A stretch of DNA of 64,000 nt from Pycnopodia helianthoides (GCA_032158295.1 CM063251.1:13281757-13345756); one strand, 5' to 3'. Shown: positions 35,501-64,000, counted from the first letter of the stretch. Numbers and translations: made by a program. Notes: generated by a model from the letters alone, not told the origin.

Positions 35501-37280
35501 TTGTATGAGAAGGGACCAGACTATTTTACCCTCAGTTTGGGTACATTGATCTGAAAGAAATTAAGGGACTGTGTAGAGTATTGTCTTTAAAACTGTGTCA
35601 ATCATTTGCAGGCCTGATACTTCGCTCTTGTAAGGGCAAACTGGGCAAGGCACCTTTCCCTTATGCAGGGCACCACTTTACTTGAACATTTCAAGGGGCA
35701 CCAAGGCAATGACCAGGAGCATGGTAATTATTGCCTCTTTTGCCTCGGCGAAGTACAGGCTGGTTTGACATATTATTACGAGACTAGGCGATCGCTTGAT
35801 GATTACAGAAAGAGCTAACAGATTATTAGCTTTCTCGTACATGAACTTTTACGCGGGGGCTCTGGCTGGTGGCTTCAAGCATGTAATCAACAGCAAGCTA
35901 ACAAGCTTATCAGAACTCGAGGCCATGTCATCAAGATGATAACTTTGTGTACAACTCATTGAAAAAAAGAAATAAATAAGCCTAGGAGGTGTGAGCTCTA
36001 CCTACAAACCCCCTCACCGCCATTTTTTAAAAGTTTTTTTATAGCATACAGTGTAAAATTTGTGGCTCGATTTTTCTGCAAAGTAGTTTGTCCTAGTGAT
36101 GGAATGAGGCATTGACAGATTGAGTGATCAGTAATTAACGAAATCTTGGTCTAAGCCGTGTAAGCAATCTGTTCATTATTGTCTTTCTAATTAAGAAAAA
36201 GTGAAGAAATGACAGGTTACAGAATGTAGGTGCTTGTTTTTTGTTTGTGTTTTTTTGAGTGAGTGAGAGAGCGGTAATAATGGTAGTTCGGTAGTATTAA
36301 CTAGAAAAATAGTATTCCATTTTGTGACTTTATACTTGTCTGTTTTAACAACAAAAACAAAATTATGAAAGAAAAAATAATGCATGATTAGCCTTCGGAC
36401 TCTAAAAGGATGTAGTCTATATATATTTTCTGACTGTACGCCTCTTAAATTATTTTTTTAAAGGTTGTGTTTACTACATGGTTTTGTCTTCCCTTTTGCT
36501 GGTCTCTTTTTGTGAAAGAAAATATGTGAGTGAAGTGGGTTGATGTTTGAGATCATGCAGTGTTTCTATACAAGGCAGCCATGAGTTGAAATTTGATTTC
36601 AAGGCTGTGCGATACCTTTGCTTAACTAAACATAACACGAGCCGCCCGGTTGCAATGCAACCCAGCTACCCGGCGGACTAAAAATAGCACACCACACTCA
36701 CACCATGCACTCGCTCAGCGCTAGCTTCTTGAGCCCCCCTCCCCCAACCAACACACACAATGATCCCCCCATTTGTTCATCTCTTTGTGCTGACAAACGT
36801 GGACCCTGTTGTTTTCCTTTGTGATTAGCAATCGTGGACCTATTGTCTCTTTTGTTGTAAGTCCTTGGTTTGAACGTCACTGCAAACTCCCACTACACAC
36901 AGCTTGCGCCCATAGTCCTAGCACTCAAGCCTGTGAGGGCGTGGTGCACAGCCTTGAAATCAAGGCTAAGAAAGACACCAACCAAGGTTACCCAGCTGCT
37001 GAGCAGGAAGGAAATAATGCTAAGCATATTAATAACGTAGGCAAAATTAAGCGGGAAACCATTCACAAATTATGATATTAATTGTGTAACGTCTGGTCAC
37101 CTGTATTTGCTAAGCAGAGTTGTTCTGTGCAAAAATGTACGAGTGAAAAAAAATGAGTTTTTAATTTTCGTAGTAGTAACTAAATCAGAGATTAAGAGTG
37201 TTTTGAGGGTTATGCCAGGATTAGAACTGGCCTTGTGTCATGTGGCGCTCTCAGTGGGCTAGCATCTGTTGCTAGACATC

Positions 37281-37452
37281 TGGGTCTAATTTCATGGAGA
37301 TGCTTGAACACAAAATTAGCTTACCAGGTTAAGGTTACCAGCCAAATGCCATGTCACATGTACCATCTGTGACTGGTAACCTGCTCATTTCAGCTAAGCA
37401 GGAAGTTGTTCAGCAGCATTTTCTGCTTAAGCAGCCCTATGAAATTGGGACC
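37281..37452. mobile_element. MITE, GGGCCCAATTTCAT type, diverged
   Basis: TGGGTCTAATTTCATGGAGA to CCTATGAAATTGGGACCA, with the family's GGTTACCAGCCAAATGCCAT interior. Confidence 0.75.
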
Positions 37453-39446
37453 AACTGTAGAAGGTGGGGGTTGTGGTTTGGAATTCCACTCAGTTACTTG
37501 TGGATTTCTTTCCACATTGGGAAAGGCTAAAACAAACAAAATATTTAAAACATAAATTTGCTTGGTAGAAAGTAGCCCCATAAATAGTGCTAGTCCACTC
37601 TTTATGGGGCTAGGTAGAAAGATGTTATACTGTGCTATTACACTTGTGTGGCTGGTTTCTCGTCTTAGTTGTTTGCTTTATATATATACTTGCCTGCCAT
37701 TTTGTTTTTGCTTAGTTTCTTCTTTTAGCTGGGAGCCTGTAAATTGCTTGTGTGATTCTTGTATAGCAGTGGTGTATGTCAGGAAGAGGCAAAAACAAAT
37801 ACACATAACCTTTACTTAGATTAGATTGTGTGCATTGACAGTGCTCATTATAATTTGGTTGTAATAATTTCTAGCGTGTTTAAGTGTAATGGATCATATC
37901 GTAATAAAGTAATAGATTATAAGGTACTGTAAATGAGCTATTGGTAACTCATTGTGTCTGTCTGACTTCTTGTCTTGGCTGTTCATTTGATTCTTTAGGG
38001 GACAAACATAGTTGTCAACATTGTTGTGATTAATTATAAATGGAATCTTGCGGGAAGGGTGATGGGGGGAGGGTTAGAGGCTGTGTAGGATTTTCAGAGG
38101 TTTTTAAAAATGTCAAGATATTTAAGTAGAATCTACAGAGGAAAGAAAAATTCTTGAAACAAAAATCATTGGAAAATCTAGGTGACACTCAGTTGTATTT
38201 TTTATTTTATTTATTATTTTTTTTGGGGGGGGGGGGGACATCTATGAACAGTACTAATGCTTATTGATGCTGTCACGCACAAACTTTTATGAGTAAAATT
38301 TGGGGGTGTACTGTAAAAGGTTGAAATCTTTGAAGAATCTGGTAAGGGTTCAAGTAAATGCACCACAATGCACTTTGTTGTTGAAATACGTGTTGTGCCT
38401 TTGCAATTTGCTTCCCATGGCAAAACTGCAGGCCTTTTTGTTTGTTTTTTCTTTGATGAAACTCAATTTACTTTAGAAATTCAGAATAATTTGATCAAGC
38501 AGCTTGTCAGGATTGAACTAATTTTAAGTGAAAACAAACCTATTAAAAACAACAACAAAACTACTTTTTAAAATCCTATTATTCGTCATACAGTAACTAA
38601 CCACTGTTTAATGCTCAAATCAAACCTCTTCACCCCCCCCCCCCCCAAAGGGGGGAGGGGAAAACAGAGAACAGACAGACAAAATAGTTATATGTCTACA
38701 GACTGGGTGCTTTTAAAAGTACAACATGGATTTGAACAAATATTTTGGGGGGGAGCAGATTTTTCACCATCAATAAATTCCAAGTAGGCATACAATTATT
38801 TCAGTACTGTCTCCTTTGAAAAACAGAATATGGACTCGTTTGTAATAGGTTTAGTGTGAACATTAAGAGGAAAGTGTTCTAATCTAGTGACAAACGGTAC
38901 AGGACAACAAGACAAAACAGGACTAAGTGCTACTAAAAAAAAACATGGCACGGCAAAAGTTCAAGAAATTGATGGACCAACCGGTGGCACAAACGTTTTC
39001 AGATTTCGGCATTTTATTTGACTTGAGCTGAGTTTATTTCCTTCCTCCATGGTTTGTGTGGTTGGATCACGGAGGAAGGAACTAGATGATCTTCCCAACG
39101 AGAAAACTCGGCAAAGCTCCCTCGAGGGAATATAAATGCCAAGCTGGCAACAGCCAATCTCTCTCATTGGTTTAACGTCTATGATTGTGAATTGCACAAA
39201 TCAATCAATTGTGATTCAGTAACTTGGACGACAATATAGTTATTCTAGCTATTGTGAAATAGCGGTTTGGGGGTGTCTGAATTCGAACCCACAAAAATTG
39301 TGATTGCACTAGCCATGCAGTCAGACCACTTGCGTTTGCCCACAATCACAGTCCTGGCTAATTCACTAAGCTTTGAGAACATCACTTTTACGGTGAAACA
39401 TTATATTTTCATACGATCGAATATTTAAATGTGCTTTCAAAACGAA

Positions 39447-39530
39447 ACGGTGGCTGAAGTTTCCGCCAACAACAAAACAATTTCAGTAGACGTACGGCCT
39501 CAAGTTTTGTTGGCGGAAATCAGCCACCGT
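39447..39530. repeat. 84-nt hairpin
   Basis: ACGGTGGCTGAAGTTTCCGC pairs with GCGGAAATCAGCCACCGT; the following CAACAACAAAAC also pairs with TTTTGTTG. It could be a tiny MITE or an RNA hairpin. Confidence 0.6.
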
Positions 39531-41221
39531 AAAACCATAGAGAAAGCGGGGTCTATCCATGAACCAACCATCAATCCTCTAGAGACTTTTTCCCGTCTGA
39601 GAATACAGTTAATTTATAGATCGCATTTGAAGATTAGACCCAAGTCAACATCAAGTGTACGAGATTGCCGTCCTTTCCCTGTAATTTTGATAATTTGTGA
39701 AAAATTATAATTCGGTGTGAAAGCTTGTTCACAAAAGTGAATGCAAACACGTGCGTGCGTAGTCTTGGTTCCAGCCTTTCGCCATTTGCTTTTAGCCGAA
39801 TTAAATGGGTCAATTCCGACTCCAGAGCGTAAATAACCTTGAACCAAGACTAGTACCTGGGCGGTTCGTGGCGGAGAAAATTATTTTCACCTCTCTCTCG
39901 AGCTGGGCCTGAGTTAATGTTTGGCCGTGGACGGCCGAATGTTAGCAAAACCTTAAAAAAGGACTAAATTCAACATCTCTGCAACTTTTCAATTAAAAAA
40001 AAAACACATCCCATTATTTGTTGCTTTGTTTGCAACAAATTTAATACTATTTTTGAATATTTGTGTAACATTGTTACAAGTTTCATAGTTTTGAACATTT
40101 TGTGTAACATTGTTACAAAATGTGTCTATCTGTTTTTGATAGTTTTCCAACCTTGGTTTGCAAAAAACTCAAGCCTTTTCTGGCTACTGGGCTGCTACGT
40201 ACCTACAGTAACTCGATTTCTTCAAAAAAGACCGGATAATATTTTTACTCTTTTGCAAGTGTTAAATTATAGGTTCTTCTGAGAATTAAAACAAAAATGT
40301 AAGAAGGTAATCAAAGGGAAAATTAGGAACTTTTTATAAACTTTTTTGCTTCTCAGCAGGGCCAGGTAGCGCTTTGTGTAAGCAACTGGCGCCACCCATC
40401 GACCGCGCGTTGCACACTGTAGACGTTCTTGCATCCCCCTACCTGCTGCCCTGGTCAACCGAACTTACTAAATCAACTGAAGTTGGATGATAGGTATGTC
40501 AAATTTTAAAAAGAAAAATAGATTGTTTTGGAACTGTATATAATGTTACGAGTATTGTTCACTTATTTGAATCGATAAAAGTATATTAAAAGTAGTGATT
40601 ACGTCCGTTAAATACCGTGGGAACAAGTTAAAGTTGCCACTGAATATCATCGTGCTTTTTTGCTTTGTGTAGTGTGTGTGGGTCGAATCGATCCAACGTG
40701 TTGAAGCATGGTAGATAGAGGGCGCCGGACTTTATTTACACAATTTTGTTCCAACAGAACAATTTACACAAGTTTATTACGTAAGAAAAAAATGATTTAA
40801 ATTGTTTTAATAGGATCTGAGGTGCGACAGACTTTCATTTAAACCATGGAGGACTCAAAAAACTAACTCCAACCAGTTGAAGAATGGAATCATGGAAGTT
40901 GAAGAATCCATGGGTAGAATCCATGCCATGGTTAACAATGACCAATTCTGCTTACATGTGTACATGTGGTTTAATACAATCAGCATGGCCTTGTATACTT
41001 GTAATAACTGCATGCAACTGACTCGCTTTCTGAACTTTAGCGACAAACAAAACAATTAAATACAATACAAAATGCCAAGCGGCTAAGTATTGTCAAAGGA
41101 ATTTGTGTGAAAAGCCATTGGATTGGTAAATAATCATCAAAAATTTTGTTATTTTCAATCAGAATTGACACTGAGAGCTTATAAATAATCAACGACAGTG
41201 ATAAAACTCAGCCATAGTAAA

Positions 41222-41307
41222 GTTAACACCTTGTTGGATGGGCTGTTATTGCTCTCCTTGACGGGCTCAATGTTAAAAAGAGGGCCAGCCCAACAAGGTG
41301 GGCTAAC
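41222..41307. repeat. Short inverted repeat, GTTAACACCTTGTTGG
   Basis: GTTAACACCTTGTTGGATGG pairs with CCCAACAAGGTGGGCTAAC over 86 bp. One copy seen. Confidence 0.6.
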
Positions 41308-42133
41308 CATTATTGTATCCTTCGGGTATATGGTAATTTCTTCTTGAACACTGTCAAAGGTCAAGAAAATAGAATCAATTTTGAAGACCTTTAATTACTG
41401 TCGTCGAAATGGTTGAAATAACCAATGAACTGAGGTTGTACTAAGATCTTAAGAATGTTCATTGAAATTCCTTAGACAAAATAGGTTCGTTTTTACCAAA
41501 TTGAGACTGCCTAATTTGACAACAATTTTACAAGATGGTGTGGTTAATGCATCCTTAAGTCAAGTATTATATTATCCGTAATGTTGGAACATGTGTGACA
41601 GTACTTATAAGTTGAATTACATGTACTGCCCCCAAAAAGCTGTTCAATATACTGGCGCACTTTTCAGAAATTATGCAAAACTTCCAAATAGAAACTAAAG
41701 TACAAAATATTGCCGCAAAATGCTTCCCATTTGAACTTAATTTAAAATGAGGTTGATCAGTCTAACAATGGTTAAAGTGAAACAGCACATAATCAAGGAA
41801 GTCATCCGCGACATTTCCTCTTAACAATTTATGACGCTATTAATATTTACCCAAAATGCTTCACATTTAGGTTCACAATATGTAATAAACTTCCTGCACA
41901 GTCGACATTTAAAAAAAACAAAATAAATTGGGGACTGTCCGTGCACTTTTTTTAAAACTGTAGTTTTGGACGAAGTCTAATTGTAATTTTGAACTTTGAA
42001 ACAAACCTGTTTCTGTGACTGGTCAACGATGCGCAAATTTGAACTTTCAACCAATCATAAGGCACTGGTATATATTTTCTGTATACTGTTAGTTTCCGTC
42101 TGCACAAGTACGACGTACCCCGTGTGTACGTCA

Positions 42134-42504
42134 GGCACATTACAGAATTGGTAATGGTAAAATATACTTTTGATCACAGATTTACATAAAACTTACACGG
42201 TCTAATGATGATGATAGTAGAAAACATCCCTAGAAATATTTCTGGCTGAAATGCCATATTTGATGAGAAATAAATCAAACTAATTTCCGATTGGAGTTTA
42301 TTGCTCATGAGCTTTTTATTCATGCATTGTATAACACATGCAAATTTGTAATCGGTTTTGCACTATTTTCTCGTGACCCAGATGGCCAATCGATCTCACA
42401 CTTCTACAGGTTTGTCAGTTTATGTATATGGTGGATTATATAAAGTGCTTACACTGCCAGCAACTGTTTTGTTAGCAAAAACCAATTCTGTAATGTTCCT
42501 TTAA
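42134..42504 (-). mobile_element. TTAA MITE, TTAAAGGAACATTACAG type, reversed
   Basis: It is the reverse of 57402-57793: ends TGTAATGTTCCTTTAA on the right, while the left end has lost its first few bases (GGCACATTACAGAATTGG). Confidence 0.85.
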
Positions 42505-43202
42505 GTACTGTAAATGTAGGTACTTCCGAGCCGCCTTTCTGCATTTTGTTACTGTTGTAGCAGTTATTCAGTCATGATGACAATAAAATCTGTTGGGAAA
42601 TTTGAATTCATTCGGTTAACCGTTTCAGTAAATGGCTATAGGTTACTGTCAACTGAAGGTTTTTATCATTCAATTATGAGTTACTTTGCGTTGGTATTTT
42701 CCTATAGAGTTGCACAGTTTGACCTTTTAATTGTTAAAAATATTTTTTAGTGAAATGAGTGTTTTATACAAAATATTTGAAGCATGCTTTTTTGTACAGT
42801 CAGGCAGTAACACAAAGAGGTAGGGCCTACTTTGTGTGCCACCTGTTGAAAAAACTAAAAAAAAACTGGAAAAAAACTGTAACAGTGCTATTTTAAAAGA
42901 ACTGCACATTGATTTTAGGATAGTGGCAATTTATTGAACTAAAATATCAGAGTTTTTATTGGGATTCTTTGTAAAAATTCTCAAATAGATGCTAAAAAGG
43001 TGGTCACATTGTACTTTTGTTGTGTGATTTTCTTTAATGACAAATTGAACTGTGTGTGTGCATATACCCTGGTTCTGTCGCATGGAACATACAGTTCAAC
43101 ATTACCAATCGTTTAATTTGTTGTTAAAAAAGTTTTCGTCAAAACAGCTTTGTAGTTGTTCCCGACAGCAAGAAATTATTTTTGAGAAAATGTGAAATCT
43201 TG

Positions 43203-43320
43203 TGTTGAACAAAGAACAATTTACTTGAGCGGGACTTGTCCTGTGACCTCCAGATTAAGTCGGTGCTCTACCAACTGAGCTATCTAACCCTAATTGACCC
43301 TATTTTGTTAATATCTTTGT
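43203..43320 (-). mobile_element. tRNA-derived SINE, copy B
   Basis: Reversed copy: GTTGAACAAAGAACAATTTA tail, GGTGCTCTACCAACTGAGCT (inverse A box) and TTAATATCTTTG leader. Confidence 0.8.
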
Positions 43321-43328
43321 TTGGGTAA

Positions 43329-43430
43329 CATAGGGCTACATAGCTCAGTCGGTAGAGCGCCGGCAGGTCAATCTGGAGGTTGCAGGTTCAACTCCTGCTC
43401 TAAGAATTTTTTCTTTGTTCAACCCAAAAT
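43329..43430 (+). mobile_element. tRNA-derived SINE, copy C
   Basis: AGGGCTACATAGCTCAGTCG (A box), TGCAGGTTCAACTCCTGCTC (B box), then TTTCTTTGTTCAACCC. It faces away from copy B only about 8 bp distant. Confidence 0.85.
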
Positions 43431-43593
43431 TATTTTTAAATTTACCCCAATCAGTTTCCCTTGTGATTTATACTTTAAAAATGTGAACTCTTGAAATTGA
43501 TAAATTTTTCTGCTGGTTTCCTTGCTTTGGTTTGAACTCAGCTATGCCATATAAAAGAGAAAAACATGGTCAGAGTCTTGTTGTACCTTGGCC

Positions 43594-43794
43594 TACATTT
43601 ATAAAGCTGCTTTTAAAGCGCATAAAGTAGCTAAGCACAGCAAAACTATGCTTTCCAAAATAAGGTTACCAGACAAAGTACCATGTCACATACATGTAGT
43701 ACAATCTGTGACTGGTATCCTGCTTAATTTTTTGCCAAGCAGAAAGGTGCTAAGCATAATTCTCTGCATAAACATCTCTGAAATTGTGCCCTGG
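43594..43794. mobile_element. MITE, GGGCCCAATTTCAT type, diverged
   Basis: GGCCTACATTTATAAAGCTG to TCTGAAATTGTGCCCTGG; interior AGGTTACCAGACAAAGTACC. Confidence 0.65.
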
Positions 43795-45302
43795 CATTCC
43801 CCGACTCTCATTTTTTTGACGAACTTTGCATGGCTGATTTCAGTATTAGAAAGTGCACAAACAATTGTTGTTTTTGTTTTTGCTTGTCCAAACAAAAAGC
43901 GCAAAACAATTTGCTGAAATTTTGATGAAGAGGATTTTTTTCCTTGCTTGTCTGATACACTTTTTAACAAACACACTCAAGGTTCATGCCCTTCAAGTTA
44001 ACCTTTTCCTGTAAGAGGACCTTCTGCTGGGTTTGTATTAGAAAGCTAAGTACACACATGCAATTTGTGATGTTAATTTGGGTTTTGGACTTTAAACGTA
44101 CAGTTTTCATAATCTACCACGGTTATGCACACAAGCAGACATTACAGTCAAACGTTTTACTGTATTTTATAGTCTGCTTTAAACCAAGTGATAGATTCAG
44201 TTGAGCAAACACAAATCCCAAAATGTAGGCCTTGAACAACTTTGTTTTGGAATGGGGCATTTCAATTCAGTACTGAGAAGAAAAAAAAGTAGATTCGGAG
44301 AAAAGTTTTTTTATACAAAAACTATGTAAAAACAGGGTTGGGTAACTGTGGTTAGCTCAAGGACCATGTTTTATAAATGTTGTACAAACACATCAGCTGT
44401 GATATCAAATATATAAAACAATTGTTATCAATGAAGTATTTCTTAAAATATATCGGTGAAATTTGTTTTTGATTCAGGATTGCATTTTTAGTAAACACTG
44501 GCACCAATGGTCCGGTTCCATTTTCATAACACAATCTGCACCCCCTTGGTAATAGGTTAACCCCTGTCTGCAAGCCCCCCCCCCCCCCTATTGAGATCGA
44601 AAAGATCATGTTTCCCATATCCAATTACAGTGATAGATGCTAATATTTATTGTACAAAGAGGAACCAGACTATTTTTCCTTCCAGCCTCGGTTTGGTGAC
44701 ATTGATTTGAATGGGCGAAATCAAGACAACAACTCCATGACAAAGGTCTATTATTACATAGTATGTGCTCTAAAGACAGAGCACGAGGACTTTTATGCTG
44801 TTGTAATGTGCCCTAGAATCTCTGAATTGTAGGAGGTTAGAGCTTAACTCCATTGAAACCCAAACTTTAATACAAACTCACTTGGCTTAAATTCTCTTTT
44901 CCCAACACCTTTTCGTACATGTATACTCCACACGCATGCCTGGCTGTGAAATACATGATTATTCTACCAGGTCTTGTCCTAATCTTGTTATTCCTTTTCT
45001 CCCCTTGCGACCTGTACTCAAGCAACAGTCTTCGCTTCTATGCGACCTGTTTATAATAAACTACATTCGTGAAGATATTTATTCACAAATTGCCGCCTGT
45101 GGGTCGATTACTCGATTCGGGTCTTCCTAAAAAAGATTTCTCCTCTCCCAATATGTAGCTCTTTTTTTAATCAGTCCTGCTGTGGTCACCATCAGTCATT
45201 TTGCTTAATAGTCTTCAGCCAACTTTTTGAAATCACAGCTCAGTCTTGGGCTCTGCCCGCCTGTTTGAAACCCCCTTAGGACAGCACATAATTTCGAATA
45301 AC

Positions 45303-45379
45303 TGACAGAGCCCAAGCCCAAGCCCAAGCCCAAGCCCAGGCCCAAGCCCAAGCCCAAGCCCAAGCCCTAGCCCAAGCCG
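45303..45379. repeat. (CCCAAG)n tandem repeat
   Basis: About 12 hexamer units with a few substitutions (AGGCCC, CCCTAG). Confidence 0.9.
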
Positions 45380-45903
45380 TGGTTTCGAAAAACGGCCTTA
45401 TCAGCCATCACATGTACTGAAAGGAAGGGTATACCTTTGGTAATTACTCCAAAAATAAATTGCCATAAAAACTTACTTGGTAAGAAGCACTGCGGCTGTT
45501 GATAATGTATAACATTTTAAGAAACAAATTCACTTCAAAGGAGTGTGGTTTTAGAGAGGGGGAATTAACAAGTTTCAATCTGAGAAACTTGTCTGTGATG
45601 AAACATTTCTCAGATTGTGTATTCCAATTACAGATTATTCTTCCTGCGTGGACATAACTGCTCCAGATTTTCAGTGATATCTCAAAAATGCTACGACCTT
45701 GTACCAACATTTTTTTATGTTTGCCTGTGGCATTCAAAGGGGTTTTTGTATGTTTTTGGTATTGAAACAGCACCACTCTTTCAAAATTCGTTCAGTGAAA
45801 AAAATTCAGCAGTCAGGCCTTGGAACTTCTTTTGTGAGCAGTCTTGTTTGTATTGAGATATGAAAATGATTTAAAGCTTTCATGTTGTTTTAAAATTCTG
45901 CAG

Positions 45904-46056
45904 GCACAGCATGGGGTTGATCTTATCTACCCAAGTACGTGCAAGAACAGTTTATAAACTGTTATAACAGATTAAAGAAAGATGTTCAGAAACTTTTTGA
46001 AAGCAAGCTGTTGACGAGAAGTGGCTTGAGAGAACGCAAGAACGACAGAAATCAAA
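45904..46056 (+). other. CDK4/6 5' UTR, possibly a spliced leader exon
   Basis: Upstream of the CDK start lies a plausible splice acceptor, TTTTAAAATTCTGCAG, ending at 45903. An untranslated exon may therefore begin at 45904. The frame is closed by TGA at 46027-46029, 9 codons before the start. It contains the small palindrome CAGTTTATAAACTG. No TATA box or promoter was identified. Confidence 0.4.
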
Positions 46057-61739
<15,683 letters not shown>

Positions 61740-62018
61740 GCTTCGTAAGTGATGCCTTCACTGGTAGGATCACTGTCGGCGTTGTTAATAACAACGGTCG
61801 TCTTGAGTACTTCACCTGAAGCGTTACTTCTCGGTAAATCTGCATCATACCCCATGGCACTGTAAACTGATGGTAACTGATGGTATTTCTTACCTTTTGT
61901 GTCCTTTTCCAGCGTACTCATTATGCGTGTAATCATGGTAACAATGATTGAATGATTACAAGAAAGGCCACCTTTCTTAAATGATCTAGTTTGCCTGAAA
62001 GTGAACGACAGACCCGAT

Positions 62019-62208
62019 CCATTAAGCTCCGCCCCCCTTAACGCATTGACCAATCACCGCAGCGAAAAAACTGCGCACAAAAGTCTGACGCGATGAAATC
62101 CAATCACAATGTGATGGATTGGTGCATCGTGTCTTTAGTGTGTGGTGTGCACAACCCAAGGGGGGTGCCATTGATAGGCAGTTGCTATTGTGGGCGGAGC
62201 TTAATGGA
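62019..62208. mobile_element. MITE, CCATTAAGCTCCGCCC ends
   Basis: CCATTAAGCTCCGCCC and GGGCGGAGCTTAATGG are perfect inverses, 190 bp apart end to end. It lies 280 bp past the CDK stop, so may be within the 3' UTR. Confidence 0.8.
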
Positions 62209-63639
62209 ACAGTCAATTGCTGCATTTAACAACGAACAACACTAGAACCATGAGCCACCTATTCAGATACTTCACATTGCAAAATCAAATGTTTGAATAT
62301 GCTGTCATAGGAAATGCTATATATTTTGATAATTTTGATGAAGATATTTTTTGAAGATGTGTGACATTACTGCATGTATAATGAAGCATTTTGGGGGTAA
62401 TTTAAGCTGACTGTTGTAGTGAACCCATGGGATTGTAGAGTCTGTTTGGTTCAAAGCTGAACAAATGTCAGGGTTTCCCCATGCACAAGCTAGTGTATCG
62501 AGCCGATTGCAAATTGTGAGCCTCGTAAACAAAAATAAAAATCATAATTGCTTATTTTTTGTATTTTTTTTGTATTTAAGATCACTGATTCACTATCAAT
62601 TTTGGAAATACCAAACTGTAATTGACATAAGGAAGGATAAATGCCAATCATAAGGAAGCACTATCAGAACAGTTCTGATTCATAACTATTACCACGGCAA
62701 CCGGTAAATTTCAGTCGTCAGTCGGAGCTGCAAGTCGGGGAGGGGGGGTGGGGGATGTGATCTGCTCAAGTGGTGTGTTTGCCGGCAGAATTAATGTCAA
62801 TATTATTTCGGACTTCATCCAAAGCATTTATTCTCAAGAAGTCGTTGTCACTCAAGCGGTACGTTAACTGATGGCTAATTGACATCACAATTGCATGTTG
62901 ATGTCAACTTTACAAAGTGTTCTCTGTGTGTGTGTGTGATCATTGACTAATCATGAGTGAGTAGTTTCCAGTAATGCTACTACATTGAGCACTTTTACCT
63001 CACTTTTCCAGTGAAAAGTTGCTGAATTTAGCCGTGGGCAAATAGCACAACTATGAACATTCCTACGGAGACATTCCCCATCGTAGATGAAATAACTGAG
63101 TGAGCTTTTCAAACCCGAAATTATTTCTCAGCAGCTAGATTTTGGTGAAAGAGATTTTTGTATTTATGGATAAATGTCACATTTAGTAATTGCGGTTAGG
63201 GGCCATTCAGAATAGTCAATGTTAAAACATTATAATTAAAAAAACAACTTGTTTGACCCATCCGCCCATCCTTAATTTTGATTTTTGAATATTAAATGAC
63301 TTATTAATATATCATATACACTGAAGAACACAGTAATACCTCAAATGATGCAGATATTTTAGATCAAAGTCTCCAACATCAGAGTAGTTTTCAATGGCTT
63401 TTCCTGGCTTAAACAAAACATCTTTGTAGTTTAATCAGAAATTAAATTGGCGAGCAAATAAAACTTTGTGCAACAGTTTTTAGTTTGACATGACACTATA
63501 ATTTACAAAAGACACTAAAACAAAGTAATTTTGTTTTTTAAATACAAACTGAATCTCAATTTTCAGAAGTTCAAAAGTGCATTTGAATTTCAGGAAAATG
63601 GGCATGTTGATGATAATAATGGCTCGTATATAGTGCAAT

Positions 63640-63912
63640 TCCAAAGAAATTATCATTGTACTTTGAACATTATTACCCCTGGTCACTGGGCCATTTATTT
63701 TCATTCTTTAAACCATCTCAACTTCCTCAAGGGTGTACACAATGTATACAGCCTGTGGTGCTAAGTATGTAGCGCACCAAGCTAAATCAACCACAAGAAC
63801 CATCTCTGCCCTCACAGGTAACCCATTTACCGCTGGGTGAAGAGAAGCAATTATAGTTAAGTTTCTTGCTCAAGGATACAAGTGTCATGACTGGGATTTG
63901 AACCCAAACCTC
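63640..63912 (-). mobile_element. SINE, reversed
   Basis: TCTCTGCCCTCACAGGTAAC, TGCTCAAGGATACAAGTGTC and GGGATTTGAACCC are the inverse of the SINE at 27727-28340, including its B box. Confidence 0.8.
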
Positions 63913-64000
63913 CACAGGGCTTGAAATTTCCACTGGACCGCAGGCCCGAGGCCAGTGATTGCATAGTTGGGCCAGGAACTTGTGTCCGAATAACACTAAT

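Larger units (their letters stand above)
31201..41221. other. Intergenic DNA between CERS1 and CDK4/6, first part
   Basis: No exon recognised. AT-rich stretches at 33800-34640 and 35050-35400, poly-G/C runs near 32790, 32875, 34520, 38230 and 38635, and scattered MITEs listed separately. A weak homology patch to 18186 lies at 35612-35762. Short frames show no domain. Confidence 0.45.
41308..45903. other. Intergenic DNA between CERS1 and CDK4/6, second part
   Basis: No exon recognised. It holds a MITE, two opposed SINEs, a CCCAAG tandem run and a fragment of the TTGGTAATTACTCCAAAA repeat at about 45427-45600, related to 22204-22400. The CDK promoter may lie near 45600-45900 but shows no clear motif. 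Confidence 0.4.
61740..64000. other. CDK4/6 3' flank
   Basis: The 3' UTR starts here. AATAAA occurs at 63457-63462, and AATAAAA occurs near 62534; neither is strongly supported as the poly(A) signal. No further exon recognised up to the window end. Confidence 0.4.

Overview
The window is animal nuclear DNA: AT-rich, intron-rich, with GT-AG splicing and a very dense load of short interspersed repeats. Most long open frames are chance or lie in repeats. Two spliced protein-coding genes can be read, both on the + strand. The protein sequences and the repeat style (many TTAA-flanked miniature transposons, tRNA-derived SINEs, frequent ACATGTAC-type palindromes) suit an invertebrate deuterostome. 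I favour an echinoderm, perhaps a sea star, but that placement is inference from general impression, not a database match.

Layout. 1-21391: no gene recognised; SINEs, TTAA-flanked elements, an hAT-like element with a target duplication (11788-12889), and two very long palindromes (10470-10943 and 19787-20032). 21392-30631: a ceramide synthase of the CERS1 type, six exons visible. Its N-terminal exon(s) could not be placed, so the reading begins at an internal exon. 30632-46056: intergenic, including the probable CERS1 3' UTR (AATAAA at 31195) and then dispersed repeats. 46057-61739: a complete seven-coding-exon CDK4/6-type cyclin-dependent kinase of 325 residues. 61740-64000: its 3' flank, with a miniature element and a reversed SINE.

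The two genes are not obviously linked in function. CERS1 makes C18-type (dihydro)ceramide in the ER membrane; CDK4/6 with cyclin D drives G1/S entry. They run in the same direction, about 15.4 kb from stop to start. Every exon junction of both genes was checked for frame: the joined CERS1 exons give 296 residues plus stop, and the joined CDK exons give 325 residues plus stop.

The most interesting content is in the repeats. At least five different element families sit between TTAA sites, several nested insertions allow relative dating, and one paralogous empty site inside the window supports an insertion. No previously undescribed multi-gene system was found.
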